In this document: piece by piece, positions 1 through 6,706 of the stretch
Position numbering within the stretch: the stretch's first letter is position 1
Layout: every line of letters starts with the position of its first letter
NCBI GenBank assembly: GCA_041476545.1
Contig: JBGOTP010000194.1
Location: 1 to 9,546 of the forward strand
Direction of reading: 5' to 3'
DNA: 9,546 bases
DNA from: JBGOTP01 sp041476545
GTDB taxonomy: Bacteria > Acidobacteriota > Vicinamibacteria > Vicinamibacterales > CAVVIG01
Made by a program: the position numbers and the translations under genes
The notes under the pieces: model-generated
Seen by the model: the letters and a program-made list of their open reading frames with translations, nothing else
Told to the model about the DNA's origin: nothing
The model's database searches: none

Positions 1-15
1 CAGTTCCTGAGTCAT
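1..15 (-). CDS. Start of a leftward gene, first five codons only (MTQEL)
   Basis: An ATG on the minus strand at 15-13 is followed by codons for T-Q-E-L up to the window edge. It has a good AGGAG ribosome binding site at 29-25, nine bases upstream, and a recognisable promoter and operator-like repeats further upstream (41-110), so a real gene start is likely. Five residues cannot identify a product. An inverted repeat overlapping the promoter would suit an autoregulated repressor of the PadR or BlaI/MecI kind, but that is a guess from context only. Confidence 0.45.
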
Positions 16-42
16 GCGTGAGCTCTCCTGCAGGCAGTCTCA

Positions 43-58
43 ATAGTCCCTAAACTAT
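43..58. promoter_or_regulatory. Operator-like inverted repeat over the -10 and start site
   Basis: ATAGT (43-47) and ACTAT (54-58) form a 5-bp inverted repeat with a 6-base spacer. It coincides with the proposed -10 box and transcription start of the leftward gene, which is where a repressor would block initiation. The arms are short, so chance is possible. Confidence 0.3.
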
Positions 59-81
59 CTTATACATCTCTATTTAGTCAA
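54..81 (-). promoter_or_regulatory. Candidate sigma-70 promoter for the gene starting at 15
   Basis: Read on the minus strand, TTGACT (81-76) matches the -35 consensus at five of six bases. It is followed after 16 bases by GATAGT (59-54), four of six for a -10. Transcription would begin near 47, giving a leader of about 30 bases that contains the AGGAG site before the ATG at 15. The surrounding 41-110 stretch is strikingly AT-rich against the GC-rich genes around it. Confidence 0.45.
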
Positions 82-105
82 TAATAGACCTCATACATCC
101 CTAAA
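62..105. repeat. Two direct repeats of ATACATC, 31 bp apart
   Basis: ATACATC occurs at 62-68 and 93-99. Each copy is followed by a similar tail (TCTATTTA and CCTAAAAG), giving about 15 related bases. The offset of 31 bp is close to three helical turns, so both copies would face the same side of the DNA. They flank and overlap the candidate -35 region and could be regulator sites. Function is inferred from position only. Confidence 0.3.
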
Positions 106-191
106 AGTCCTCGCAGGATCGTTCCGGAACAGCCAGATCGATTCGATGAACCGATCGAGGGGCGGGCGCGGGCGTCGGCGGCGATAGAGCT

Positions 192-1727
192 TCAGGGCTG
201 CAGGTTCTTCCGCGCGGCCTTCGCCACGTCGGTGACAAAGTAGGCGTAGAAGCGGGCGGCTCGCTCGAGGCCTGGCACCGAGATCGTTTCGAGCACGTCC
301 CCGCTCGTGTGATACATCGGTCCGGAGTGAATGGCCTGCACGCGGGGCACATTCAGCGGTGCGTATCCTCCCAGATCGCCAGCGGTCGAATTCGAGAAGG
401 TCGGTCTCAAGGCAAAACCGTAGCGCTCCATGCCGCGCTTCGCGAGCGCGGCAATGTACGGCGCTTCGTTGGAAATACCGAATCCCATCGGCTGTTCGGC
501 CGCTTCAACCCGCCATGGATCGACTCTGAAATACAGCTGCGCGATGTGCTCCAGATTCAGGACGAGTACGGCTTTTGAGACAAGCTGCGGATTCATCTTC
601 AGAAGGTTCGTCGCGCCGTTCATCCCGGCGCTGTGGTGACCCCCGCTTGCCACGAACAGCAATGTGCGCTCGGTCTGGTTCTCGGGATTTGCAAAATGCC
701 GGGCCAAGGCGATAAGCACCGCGAGGCCGTCGCCGTTGTCTCCAGCCGCGTCGAACCAGCCGTCGGCGTGCGCGTTGACGATGACGATTTCGTCGGCGCG
801 GGGTCCGGGCACGGTCCCAATGGTGTTATTGCCTTTCAGCGCCGCAAGCATCTCCGTCTGAAGACTAAGGGACACGCGCAGGCCCATCGGCGTGCCCGCC
901 GCGCGCGCCCGCTGCATCGCTGTTTCGAGGAACTTTCCGTCAGCGGTGCCGACATTGAAGCACGGCACGCCACAGTTGCTGAAGTCGCGGACGTGCATGT
1001 TGCCGCCCTGCTCGATCACATTCAGCACGGCCACCGCCCCGCGTTGCGCCAGGGCACGCGCACGTTCCGTCGTCCGCGTGCGCTCCGAGAAGGCGCCGGC
1101 CGCCGGCTTCAGATGCTGCACGGCGACTTTCCCCTTCACGTCGACCGCGGGGAGATCCGCGTCCGTTGTCGATCCGACAAAGACGAGCGGCGCGGTCAGC
1201 GGGCCGCTGGCGATCTGTGATCCGGACGTCGGAAATGCGGATTCGAGCACGACGTCACGGCTGCCGGCGCCGTAATTCGCATCGCCAATGAGCCGTACCT
1301 CCCACGATTTCGGGTTCCATGTCGGCGCGGTCGAATCGTACCGCTGGGTCTGAACGTCGCGGAGGCCCGCCTCTTTGAACCGCTGATTGACCCACTGGTG
1401 CGTCGCATCGGCTGCGGGAAATCCGGTGATGCGGCCCCAGGCCTTCTCACCCGCGGCGCGGCTCGCCTTCGAGAAGCCGACGATCGTTTCGAGATGTTTC
1501 CTGATGGCGGCCCCTTCGAGATCCTTGTTCTTTTCCTCGCCGGGCGGGACGAGCGCCGGCGCGGGCCGGGCCGCCGCCACGTCGGCAACCGCCTTGTGAG
1601 GATCGCCAAGCCCCGGGGGCAATGCCAATCCGAACCACGGAGCCGTGGGCCGTGGTTGTTGCGCAAGCGCAATGGCACCTGTCGCAACCGCGACCGATCC
1701 CACAACCAACACCATGAAACGTCGCAT
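192..1727 (-). CDS. Secreted M28-family metallopeptidase homologue with altered catalytic pair
   Basis: The 511-residue protein starts with a Sec signal peptide (about residues 1-22, ending ALAQQ) and would act in the periplasm or outside the cell. The start at 1727 follows a strong GGAGGAG site. Residues about 160-290 look like an inserted PA domain. The C-terminal half has the M28 zinc-peptidase layout: H320 in NAHADG, D330 in AAGDNGDG, E393 in LNLEHIA and H473 in YHTSGD, matching four of the usual metal ligands. The signature Glu-Glu pair (general base plus metal ligand) should fall in FVASGGHHSAG, but here it is H364-H365. The family normally removes N-terminal residues from peptides. With this substitution the enzyme may have a changed metal site, act on another bond, or be catalytically dead. 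It is the last gene of the leftward cluster, 21 bp after the lipoprotein gene. Confidence 0.88.
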   Translation of the reverse strand: MRRFMVLVVGSVAVATGAIALAQQPRPTAPWFGLALPPGLGDPHKAVADVAAARPAPALVPPGEEKNKDLEGAAIRKHLETIVGFSKASRAAGEKAWGRITGFPAADATHQWVNQRFKEAGLRDVQTQRYDSTAPTWNPKSWEVRLIGDANYGAGSRDVVLESAFPTSGSQIASGPLTAPLVFVGSTTDADLPAVDVKGKVAVQHLKPAAGAFSERTRTTERARALAQRGAVAVLNVIEQGGNMHVRDFSNCGVPCFNVGTADGKFLETAMQRARAAGTPMGLRVSLSLQTEMLAALKGNNTIGTVPGPRADEIVIVNAHADGWFDAAGDNGDGLAVLIALARHFANPENQTERTLLFVASGGHHSAGMNGATNLLKMNPQLVSKAVLVLNLEHIAQLYFRVDPWRVEAAEQPMGFGISNEAPYIAALAKRGMERYGFALRPTFSNSTAGDLGGYAPLNVPRVQAIHSGPMYHTSGDVLETISVPGLERAARFYAYFVTDVAKAARKNLQP

Positions 1728-1748
1728 GATCAGTCTCCTCCCGAGGAT

Positions 1749-2216
1749 TTATGGCTGAACGACGAGGTCGAAGGCATACTCGTCACTCGACACACCTGAG
1801 CTGAACTCGAAGCGGCGCGGCAGGAAGGTGTCGGCATCGATGAACAGCCTCCGTGCGGCATCAAGCTCGGCATTCGACGCTCTTCCGGGGGCGTTCATCA
1901 CACGCAGCGTGGCGCCGCCAGCAGACTCGACACCTTCGTCGAACACGCCGGCCCGGTTGGTCAGGATGCCGAGCACCGCTTCGCGCTGTGGTGCATCGAG
2001 ATCCCGCGTCACAGCCTCCTGCGTGAATCGGACCGTCTTGCCCGCAAGCGCGCGGCTGACTTCATCGAGCGTGCGCCCGAGCTCGTCGTTCGACAGGGGG
2101 GCATCCTGCTTCAGGCGCGCGCGGAGTTGAACACGGGCAGGATCCTCCGGCCGGGCACAAGCCGACAGCAGGAGGCAACTCACCGCCACCGACACAGCCC
2201 GCGCGATGGCCTTCAT
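1749..2216 (-). CDS. Small lipoprotein of unknown function
   Basis: A 155-residue protein with a short basic N-terminus, a hydrophobic stretch and a lipobox LLSAC with the lipidated cysteine at residue 20 (next residue Ala). This predicts a lipoprotein anchored in a membrane, probably the outer membrane. The mature part is hydrophilic, mainly helical up to about residue 110, then ends in a beta-like stretch around FLPRRFEFSSGVSSDEYAFDLVV. I do not recognise a family. It lies 30 bp after the Ig-like gene and 21 bp before the peptidase gene on the same strand, so it is probably co-transcribed with them. No strong ribosome binding site is visible before the ATG at 2216. The lipobox placed 20 residues after that Met nonetheless supports this start. 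Confidence 0.78.
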   Translation of the reverse strand: MKAIARAVSVAVSCLLLSACARPEDPARVQLRARLKQDAPLSNDELGRTLDEVSRALAGKTVRFTQEAVTRDLDAPQREAVLGILTNRAGVFDEGVESAGGATLRVMNAPGRASNAELDAARRLFIDADTFLPRRFEFSSGVSSDEYAFDLVVQP

Positions 2217-2246
2217 AGACGTACCGAATCGTCCACGTGCCGACTG

Positions 2247-3332
2247 TCAGCGGGTGACGGTAACTGTGACGTTGTCGTAGGTGAACAAGGAGCCGTCGCT
2301 CGCAACGCCGCGGAGCACATAGGTGCCAGGCTCCTGGAAGAGCGCTTGAGCCGCCCACCTCCCGTCGGGCGGGGGCACAGGGATGGTGTAGGGAGGCGAC
2401 CACGGAGAGTTGGCATACGCGCGTGTATCTATCCACGCCTTCATTTGATCGGGACTGAAGGCGACGGCATCGGCCTTCCCTCGATACACAATCCACGAGA
2501 AGCGCAACCCCGGTCCGCTCGAAGCCACGACCGACACGGGCGGCCTGGGCGCGAAGGCCGGGGCGCTGGCGCGACCCGCCGCTCCTGCGCCTGCTGCTCC
2601 AGCTCCCGCGGCTCCGACAACCCCAGCGACCGCGGCAGCACCACCAGTAGCACCACCGCGACCGCGACCGGCCTGAGGCGTCGACGCCCCTCTCATGCCC
2701 GGCGCCGGCCGTCCGTCCCGTCGAGCGGGTAGATTGTCGGGATCGCCCGCGACGACGACAAGCGACAAGGACTGCCCCACTTTCACAGTTCGCTGCTTGT
2801 CTCCCTCAATTTTCAGATCCGGCGGGATGTTGCTGCGAAGCTCGTCGCGAAGACTGCCGTTGTCCCCGCCAACTTCAGTGGAAATAACCTGTGGGTCGAT
2901 CTGGTAGTCGGTCTTGAGCGACGCGTACGCGTGCTCGGTCTTGCCGTTTGCCGTCAGGGTCCAGATCAACTCCTTCTTCCCGAAGTCCTTCGGCACGCGA
3001 AGCGTGAACAGGAACGGGTTGCGGCGCGGATAGAAGTGCGTCGGTTGCCCCTGATCCGGTCCTCCGGGTTCGATGGCGTTCGCCGGCCCGACCGCAATAT
3101 CAAATTCCTGCAACCAGTTTGTGTTCATGTAGCCGAAGTACATGGTGAACGACCCGTCTTCGTTGGGCATCCATCCCTCGTAGGCCGGCGACAGATTCTG
3201 ACCGCTCGAATACGTGAAGCGGGTCTGGGCGGCCGCAATGCAGTCGATCACGGCCGGCTCGCAGAGCACCGCTACAAGGGAAACGACCAGAAGTCGTCCC
3301 CCCCTCGACCAACGATTCCCGTCACCGAGCAC
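2247..3332 (-). CDS. Exported Ig/PKD-like beta-sandwich protein, GTG start overlapping the upstream stop
   Basis: The reading frame is open far upstream (to 3728), but that part is only the shadow of the neighbouring gene. The best start is the GTG at 3332-3330, which shares a base with the neighbour's TAG stop and has GGAGGG at 3346-3341, eight bases upstream. This gives 361 residues: a signal peptide (about 1-35, ending CIAAA), an N-terminal beta-rich domain (about 38-200, FTYSSGQNLSPAYEGW onwards), a Gly/Ala-rich low-complexity linker (about 221-265), and a C-terminal Ig/PKD-like end (GTYVLRGVASDG...NVTVTVTR). No catalytic motif is visible. Residues near the start (YEGWMPNEDGSFTMYFGYMN) look like a repeated acidobacterial secreted-protein pattern, but I cannot name a family. 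The overlap implies translational coupling to the copper/cytochrome protein, so a shared complex or pathway in the periplasm is reasonable inference. Confidence 0.8.
   Translation of the reverse strand: MLGDGNRWSRGGRLLVVSLVAVLCEPAVIDCIAAAQTRFTYSSGQNLSPAYEGWMPNEDGSFTMYFGYMNTNWLQEFDIAVGPANAIEPGGPDQGQPTHFYPRRNPFLFTLRVPKDFGKKELIWTLTANGKTEHAYASLKTDYQIDPQVISTEVGGDNGSLRDELRSNIPPDLKIEGDKQRTVKVGQSLSLVVVAGDPDNLPARRDGRPAPGMRGASTPQAGRGRGGATGGAAAVAGVVGAAGAGAAGAGAAGRASAPAFAPRPPVSVVASSGPGLRFSWIVYRGKADAVAFSPDQMKAWIDTRAYANSPWSPPYTIPVPPPDGRWAAQALFQEPGTYVLRGVASDGSLFTYDNVTVTVTR
2538..2672 (-). repeat. Low-complexity Gly/Ala/Arg linker coding region
   Basis: This part of the Ig-like gene encodes about 45 residues of almost only Gly, Ala, Arg, Val and Pro, with short reiterations such as AGAGAAGAGAAG. 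At DNA level it is a run of GC-rich imperfect triplets. It separates the two beta domains and is probably a flexible linker. Such tracts vary readily in length between strains by slippage. Confidence 0.6.
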
Positions 3333-4762
3333 TACTGGTTCCCTCCCTGGCCTCCGGTACTCGACTGCGGTAGTGCGGCCGGGGCCCAACAGAGGGGACA
3401 GCCGATGTCGTAGTCGTTCCGGCTCTTCATGTGCTCCCGCCGTTGCGCCATTTCCGCCTGAAACTGATCGTCGGTGAGCGCGACGGAGTATCCGAGATCG
3501 ATGAACATGTTCGCGACCGACCGACGGCCGCCTCCCGCCCAGTTTCGCGGGTCCGCCGGATTCTTGTTGGCCGGCGTCGTATCCAGGAAACCGATGAGAT
3601 GCACGATCGTGCCCTTCGGCAGTAACGGCGCCGCATCGTCTTCGTAGAGATACTGCTTCACCCAGTTGTGGTCGTACCCGACGCAACTGAGCTGCTGGAT
3701 GTTCATGCCCCAGATTGCCTCGAGGCACATGCGCACGCCGGGCGCGTGCAGGTGCGGTTCGAACGCGATGATCTTGGTGTTCTCCTGCAACGTGGCATAC
3801 GCGTGGAGTTCCTGGTTCGCTTGATTTGGCTTCACGTCGATGTCGTTGCCGTTCCCGAGAGACAGGCTCGCACGGCGGTAGAGAGGCTTGTAGCCCACCG
3901 GAAAGAACTTGAACCCGAACTCGAGGTGCGCCTTGGTCTCGCGGCCGTTCGAGTGGAGATGGCCTGCACTGAGATCCAGTGCCGAATTCGCGGCCAGGAG
4001 CCTGCCGGCCGCTGGGGGAAACACATCCGCGTTACGCCCGACCTCGTGAATCGGCCAGCTGCTCGTGCCGCCCTCGACGGCGCCTACCGGACGCTCGCCC
4101 TGCCGTACGCTCGAATACGTCATGTGGTGAAAGACGTACCGGCCGCCGACCGTGTTGCTGGCCGCGCCCTTCGGGATGTTATTGACCTCTCGAACTTCCA
4201 CCGACGAGACATAGCGATCTTCACCGAGACCGGTCGGCACGAGTCCAATTGAACCCCACCGGTCGGGGCCAACCGCCGGAACCGTCACCTCCGGCGATCG
4301 CACGATGAGATCGGGCTCTCCGAGCGTCCACTTGTCTTCGTCGCCGCCGAACTTGAGCGGTGGCGGCATGTCGGCGGGATTGCCGAGAGGGGCGCCATTG
4401 TCCGCCCACTTCGCAATCTTGCCAATCTCCTCCTCGCTCAGGGACGGGTCGCCCTTGAACTTCTGAATCCCGATGGTCTTCTCGACAAACCACGGTGGCA
4501 TGACGCCGGCGCGGGGCCCCAAGCTCGTCTTCGTCTTCATGGCTCGAGCAAACGGGCGCGCGTCTTCGTACGTCATGAGCGACATCGGCGCGCCGCCGTC
4601 GGGGTTGTGGCAGCGCTGGCAACTCCGCTGCAGGATGGGCGCGACGTCCTTGGCGAAGGTGACGTCGCTTGCCGCGGGTCGCGACTGCGCGTGTGGAGCA
4701 ACGCCGGCAAGGAGGCCCACAAGGCCCGCAACCATACAGGCGAAGCGAATCGCGATTCTCAT
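3332..4762 (-). CDS. Periplasmic cytochrome c fused to a PHM/DBM-like copper monooxygenase domain
   Basis: The 476-residue protein starts at the ATG at 4762, because AGAGGGAG (4776-4769) lies six bases before it and the Sec signal (MRIAIRFACMVAGLVGLLAG) begins right there; a Met 12 codons upstream is less likely. Residues about 33-125 are a c-type cytochrome domain with CQRCH (48-52) and a later MPPW (88-91), whose Met is a candidate axial ligand. The rest resembles the copper type II, ascorbate-dependent monooxygenase fold: HH (212-213) and H268 or H270 for one copper, then PHLH (H337, H339) and M419 for the other. The order and spacing are close to H107/H108/H172 and H242/H244/M314 of peptidylglycine monooxygenase. 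The C-terminus carries CPLC (455-458). A fused electron-input domain plus hydroxylating copper pair would be a redox enzyme in the periplasm; the substrate is unknown. Confidence 0.82.
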   Translation of the reverse strand: MRIAIRFACMVAGLVGLLAGVAPHAQSRPAASDVTFAKDVAPILQRSCQRCHNPDGGAPMSLMTYEDARPFARAMKTKTSLGPRAGVMPPWFVEKTIGIQKFKGDPSLSEEEIGKIAKWADNGAPLGNPADMPPPLKFGGDEDKWTLGEPDLIVRSPEVTVPAVGPDRWGSIGLVPTGLGEDRYVSSVEVREVNNIPKGAASNTVGGRYVFHHMTYSSVRQGERPVGAVEGGTSSWPIHEVGRNADVFPPAAGRLLAANSALDLSAGHLHSNGRETKAHLEFGFKFFPVGYKPLYRRASLSLGNGNDIDVKPNQANQELHAYATLQENTKIIAFEPHLHAPGVRMCLEAIWGMNIQQLSCVGYDHNWVKQYLYEDDAAPLLPKGTIVHLIGFLDTTPANKNPADPRNWAGGGRRSVANMFIDLGYSVALTDDQFQAEMAQRREHMKSRNDYDIGCPLCWAPAALPQSSTGGQGGNQ

Positions 4763-4812
4763 CAGATACTCCCTCTGGAAGAGCATAAAGAACGACAATG
4801 ATGAAGCTACGC

Positions 4813-4899
4813 CTACTGCACCTCGAATGCAACCAGGACGTTGCCGGCTCTGCCCCTGTGGTCGCCATGGTCCGAATTGAGATAAAGCATTCCGCCGGC
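4813..4899 (-). pseudogene. Remnant 3' end of a PQQ-type beta-propeller dehydrogenase gene
   Basis: On the minus strand the codons before the TAG at 4815-4813 read GGMLYLNSDHGDHRG followed by RAGNVLVAFEVQ. This closely resembles the C-terminal end of quinoprotein (PQQ) beta-propeller alcohol dehydrogenases, of the general form G-x-LYVNSGYG...GxPGNVLLAF. The similarity stops near 4900, just before the permease ribosome binding site, and further upstream the frame is only the antisense of the permease. The stop is 50 bp from the start of the copper/cytochrome gene on the same strand, as expected for a former upstream operon partner. The match is from memory of the family and only ~28 codons long. 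Confidence 0.5.
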
Positions 4900-4917
4900 A
4901 GTACTTAAGGAGCAGCC

Positions 4918-6687
4918 ATGCCGTGGATTCAGGTCTACGATCCGCTCGGAAGTCCCTGGCTCAGCACGCTGGCCGCGGCGTTCCCCATCGTGCTTCTGCT
5001 GTTCACGCTGGGGATCCTCGAGTGGCGCGCGCACATTGCCGCGCTCACGGGCCTGCTCGCGGCGCTCGCCGTGTCTGTCATGGTCTTCGGGATGCCGGTG
5101 TCGGCGGCTGCGGCCACGGCCGCATATGGTGCCGCGTACGGCATGCTGCCCATCGGCTGGATCATCGTCAACGCCGTCTTCCTCTACAACCTGACCGTGG
5201 CGACGGGACAATTCGAGATCGCCAAGAAATCGGTCGCGGACCTCTCCGCCGATCGCCGGATTCAGGCCCTGCTGATCGCGTTCTCGTTTGGCGCCTTCAT
5301 TGAGGGTGCGTCAGGGTTCGGCACGCCGATCGCCATCTGTGCGGCCCTGCTCATGGGACTCGGATTCACGCCCCTGTATGCCGCGGGCCTCGCGCTCATC
5401 GCCAACACGGCTCCGGTTGCGTTTGGTGCCATCGCCACACCCATTCTCACGCTCGCGAGCGTCACGGGTATTTCCGCGATGACGCTCAGCCAGATGGCCG
5501 GCCGGCAATTGCCCTTCGTGTCCCTCATCGTCCCGGCCTGGCTGGTGGTGACGATGAGCGGATGGCGCGGACTGCGGGGCGTATGGCCGGCTGTGCTCGT
5601 GTCGGGTGGCGTCTTCGCGGTCGTGCAGTTTTTCTGGAGCAACTTCGTCGGCCCCGAACTCGTCGACATCATCGGTGGCCTCGCGTCGCTCTTCGCACTG
5701 GCGATCTTCTGCCGCGTCTGGAAGCCGCGCGAAGTCTGGGAGTTTCCGGAAGTCCGGCTAAAGCCGGACGCTACTGCTGCATTGCTGGGGTCCGGCTTTA
5801 GCCGGACCCCAGCCGAAGGCGCGGGCTTGAGCTGGACCGTCGTCAAAGCGTGGATGCCGTGGGTGTTCCTCAGCATCATGGTAATCATCTGGGGCCTCAC
5901 CTCGTCCAAGGCCTTTCTGAACGGAGGCCCGAACGGTCTGTCGCTTTACCGTGCGGGCAAGCCGGTCGTTGCGAACACGACGCTCTCGCCAACCTGGGAC
6001 GTCCCCTTGCTCCACCGGCTCGTGTTTCGCGATTTCCCTGTCGAGACAACCCCCGTCGATCGTGCGCGAATGGGCGACGCGACGTACCGCAGCAGCCGGG
6101 CCGAAGCGGCTCGCTATAACCTGAACTGGCTGTCGGCGACAGGAACCGGAATCCTCCTGGCGGCCATCGCCACCGCGATCTTTTTCCGAGTGCCGTTCGG
6201 TCAACTGCTGGGGATCGCCGCGATGACGTTGCGCCGCATGCGCAACCCGCTGATAACGATTGCCCTCATGCTGGCCCTCGGCTACGTCACGCGATACGGC
6301 GGAACCGACGCGACGCTCGGTCTGGCGTTTACGAAGACGGGTTGGCTCTATCCGTTCTTCGCCGCATTGCTTGGCTGGCTCGGTGTGGCGATGACGGGAT
6401 CGGACACCAGTTCCAACGTGCTGTTTGGGAGCCTTCAGAAGATCACGGCCCAGCAGCTCGGGCTGAATCCAATTCTGATCGTCACCGCGAACAGTACGGG
6501 CGGTGTCATGGGCAAGATGATTGACGCGCAAAGCATCGTCGTCTCCACAGCCTCGACCGGTCAGATCGGGCAGGAAGGGCGCATCCTCCGATTTGTGTTC
6601 TGGCACAGTGTGGCGCTGGCCGCCATCATGGGTGTCATTGTCATGCTGCAGGCGTACGTGCTGCAGTGGATGATTCCCACGGGGTAA
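4918..6687 (+). CDS. lldP: L-lactate/glycolate permease, LctP family
   Basis: A 589-residue polytopic membrane protein of the lactate permease family (E. coli LldP has 551), importing lactate or glycolate with protons across the inner membrane. The ATG at 4918 follows AAGGAG (4907-4912) at five bases. Family signatures are present: EGASGFGTPIAI (129-140), TGSDTSSNVLFG (493-504) and ANSTGGVMGKMIDAQS towards the end. Hydrophobic segments cover most of the length. A long hydrophilic loop lies at about 330-400, before NWLSATGTGILLAA. Part of the extra length is an in-frame insertion near residues 279-298 encoded by two opposed palindromes (5752-5813), within the loop after CRVWKPREVWEFPE. There is no lactate dehydrogenase or regulator beside it in this window, and the gene abuts a truncated quinoprotein remnant, so it may have been moved here. 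Confidence 0.92.
   Translation: MPWIQVYDPLGSPWLSTLAAAFPIVLLLFTLGILEWRAHIAALTGLLAALAVSVMVFGMPVSAAAATAAYGAAYGMLPIGWIIVNAVFLYNLTVATGQFEIAKKSVADLSADRRIQALLIAFSFGAFIEGASGFGTPIAICAALLMGLGFTPLYAAGLALIANTAPVAFGAIATPILTLASVTGISAMTLSQMAGRQLPFVSLIVPAWLVVTMSGWRGLRGVWPAVLVSGGVFAVVQFFWSNFVGPELVDIIGGLASLFALAIFCRVWKPREVWEFPEVRLKPDATAALLGSGFSRTPAEGAGLSWTVVKAWMPWVFLSIMVIIWGLTSSKAFLNGGPNGLSLYRAGKPVVANTTLSPTWDVPLLHRLVFRDFPVETTPVDRARMGDATYRSSRAEAARYNLNWLSATGTGILLAAIATAIFFRVPFGQLLGIAAMTLRRMRNPLITIALMLALGYVTRYGGTDATLGLAFTKTGWLYPFFAALLGWLGVAMTGSDTSSNVLFGSLQKITAQQLGLNPILIVTANSTGGVMGKMIDAQSIVVSTASTGQIGQEGRILRFVFWHSVALAAIMGVIVMLQAYVLQWMIPTG
5752..5769. repeat. Interspersed palindrome, copy 1
   Basis: GTCCGGCT and AGCCGGAC form perfect 8-bp arms around an AA loop. 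The copy lies inside the permease frame, where it is read as VRLKPD. Its sequence, with the loop turned to TT, recurs in the opposite orientation 38 bp downstream. The pair therefore behaves as a mobile or REP-like palindromic element, not chance coding sequence. Confidence 0.75.
5784..5813. repeat. Interspersed palindrome, copy 2 (inverted), 14-bp stem
   Basis: GCTGGGGTCCGGCT (5784-5797) and AGCCGGACCCCAGC (5800-5813) are perfect 14-bp arms with a two-base TT loop. The core 5790-5807 is the exact reverse complement of copy 1 (5752-5769). It is translated in the permease as part of SGFSRTPA. Such a stem, within an open frame, is a strong cruciform or RNA hairpin former. Confidence 0.8.
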
Positions 6688-6706
6688 CGTACGACCAGAT
6701 GTCCCG

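Noticed and set aside
120..191. An intrinsic terminator after the peptidase gene
   Set aside because: Only short arms (GATCG/CGATC) are found and no T-tract follows on the minus strand; the stretch shows no clear structure.
633..1220. A 195-codon plus-strand open frame inside the peptidase gene
   Set aside because: It is antisense to a well-supported M28-like gene, has Arg/His-rich shadow composition, no ribosome binding site that stands out and no recognisable domain.
3333..3728. An N-terminal extension of the Ig-like protein
   Set aside because: This stretch is out-of-frame sequence of the copper/cytochrome gene, and a signal peptide with ribosome binding site begins at 3332.
4816..4917. 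A defined promoter for the permease in the divergent gap
   Set aside because: TTGAGA at 4877-4882 has no matching -10 at 16-18 bp, and GATAAA at 4881-4886 has no -35; nothing convincing could be assigned.
4903..5211. The minus-strand frame upstream of the quinoprotein-like tail as an intact gene
   Set aside because: Beyond about 4900 the sequence (Arg/Asp/His-rich) is only the antisense of the permease and shows no propeller repeats, so only the tail is kept as a remnant.
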